Positions 6,214 to 6,267 of a stretch of DNA of 6,267 nucleotides are shown here, piece after piece. Each line of letters begins with the position of its first letter. Positions within the stretch are counted from its first letter, which is position 1. Made by a program: the position numbers and the translations under genes. This stretch comes from Croceibacterium_A sp964439725 (GTDB lineage Bacteria > Pseudomonadota > Alphaproteobacteria > Sphingomonadales > Sphingomonadaceae), in contig CAYTPY010000108.1 in assembly GCA_964439725.1 (NCBI GenBank), positions 1-6,267 of the forward strand. The letters run 5' to 3'. Under the pieces are notes generated by a model that did no database searches, was not told the DNA's origin, and was given only the letters and a program-made list of their open reading frames with translations.

Positions 6214-6267
6214 GGGCCTGTAGCTCAGCGGTTAGAGCTGGCCGCTCATAACGGCTAGGTCGCGGGT
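6214..6267 (+). tRNA. tRNA with anticodon CAT, probably tRNA-Ile2 (3' end beyond window)
   Basis: The acceptor 5' strand GGGCCTG is followed by TA, a D-arm GCTC-AGCGGTTA-GAGC, an anticodon stem GGCCG/CGGCT with loop CTCATAA, variable loop AGGTC and T-stem GCGGG. The T-loop and 3' acceptor strand are cut off. The anticodon CAT is at 6247-6249. This could be elongator Met, initiator Met or Ile2 (C34 modified to lysidine by TilS). The short D-loop with GGTTA, the GGTCGC region and the GGGCC acceptor start are closer to the known Ile2 gene pattern than to elongator Met. The missing 3' half would help decide. Confidence 0.9.

Overview
The window is GC-rich bacterial chromosome. It most likely comes from an alphaproteobacterium of the sphingomonad/erythrobacter type (Sphingomonadales). 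The basis is the codon bias, a small PilZ protein with a CtrA-like TTAACCAT box upstream, an Lrp/AsnC regulator of the form common in that order, a DUF6152-type secreted protein, and a cytoplasmic PAS histidine kinase next to a NodB-fold deacetylase of the kind often labelled WalW in sphingomonads. The taxonomic placement is inferred from recognition, not from a search.

Layout from left to right. (1) 1-1055 (+): the last three quarters or so of biotin carboxylase AccC, entering from the left edge. (2) 1056-1186: an intergenic region with a strong GC hairpin, an imperfect dyad and a TTAACCAT box. (3) 1187-1495 (+): a 102-residue single-domain PilZ protein with intact c-di-GMP motifs. (4) 1496-1559: a short convergent gap with a perfect 8-bp hairpin. 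(5) 2704-1560 (-): a translationally coupled pair of secreted proteins, a DUF6152-like protein followed by a larger periplasmic protein of unknown function (TGATG overlap). (6) 2705-2775: a hairpin-rich gap. (7) 3240-2776 (-): an Lrp/AsnC-family regulator. (8) 3241-3321: a divergent promoter region. (9) 3322-5133 (+): a cytoplasmic PAS histidine kinase with a canonical phospho-acceptor box but a strongly degenerate ATP-binding domain. (10) 5152-6147 (+): a signal-less polysaccharide deacetylase-like protein, 18 bp behind the kinase and probably in its operon. (11) 6214 to the right edge: the 5' part of a tRNA with anticodon CAT, more like tRNA-Ile2 than elongator tRNA-Met.

The genes form several small functional units rather than one pathway. 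They are fatty-acid synthesis (AccC), c-di-GMP output (PilZ), an exported two-protein module of unknown function, an amino-acid-type regulator, and a signalling plus envelope or glycan pair (kinase and deacetylase). I see no insertion sequence, CRISPR array, phage gene or sign of recent transfer. The least explained parts are the DUF6152 two-gene module, whose predicted mature N-terminus is His-His, and the kinase with an eroded catalytic domain coupled to a deacetylase.
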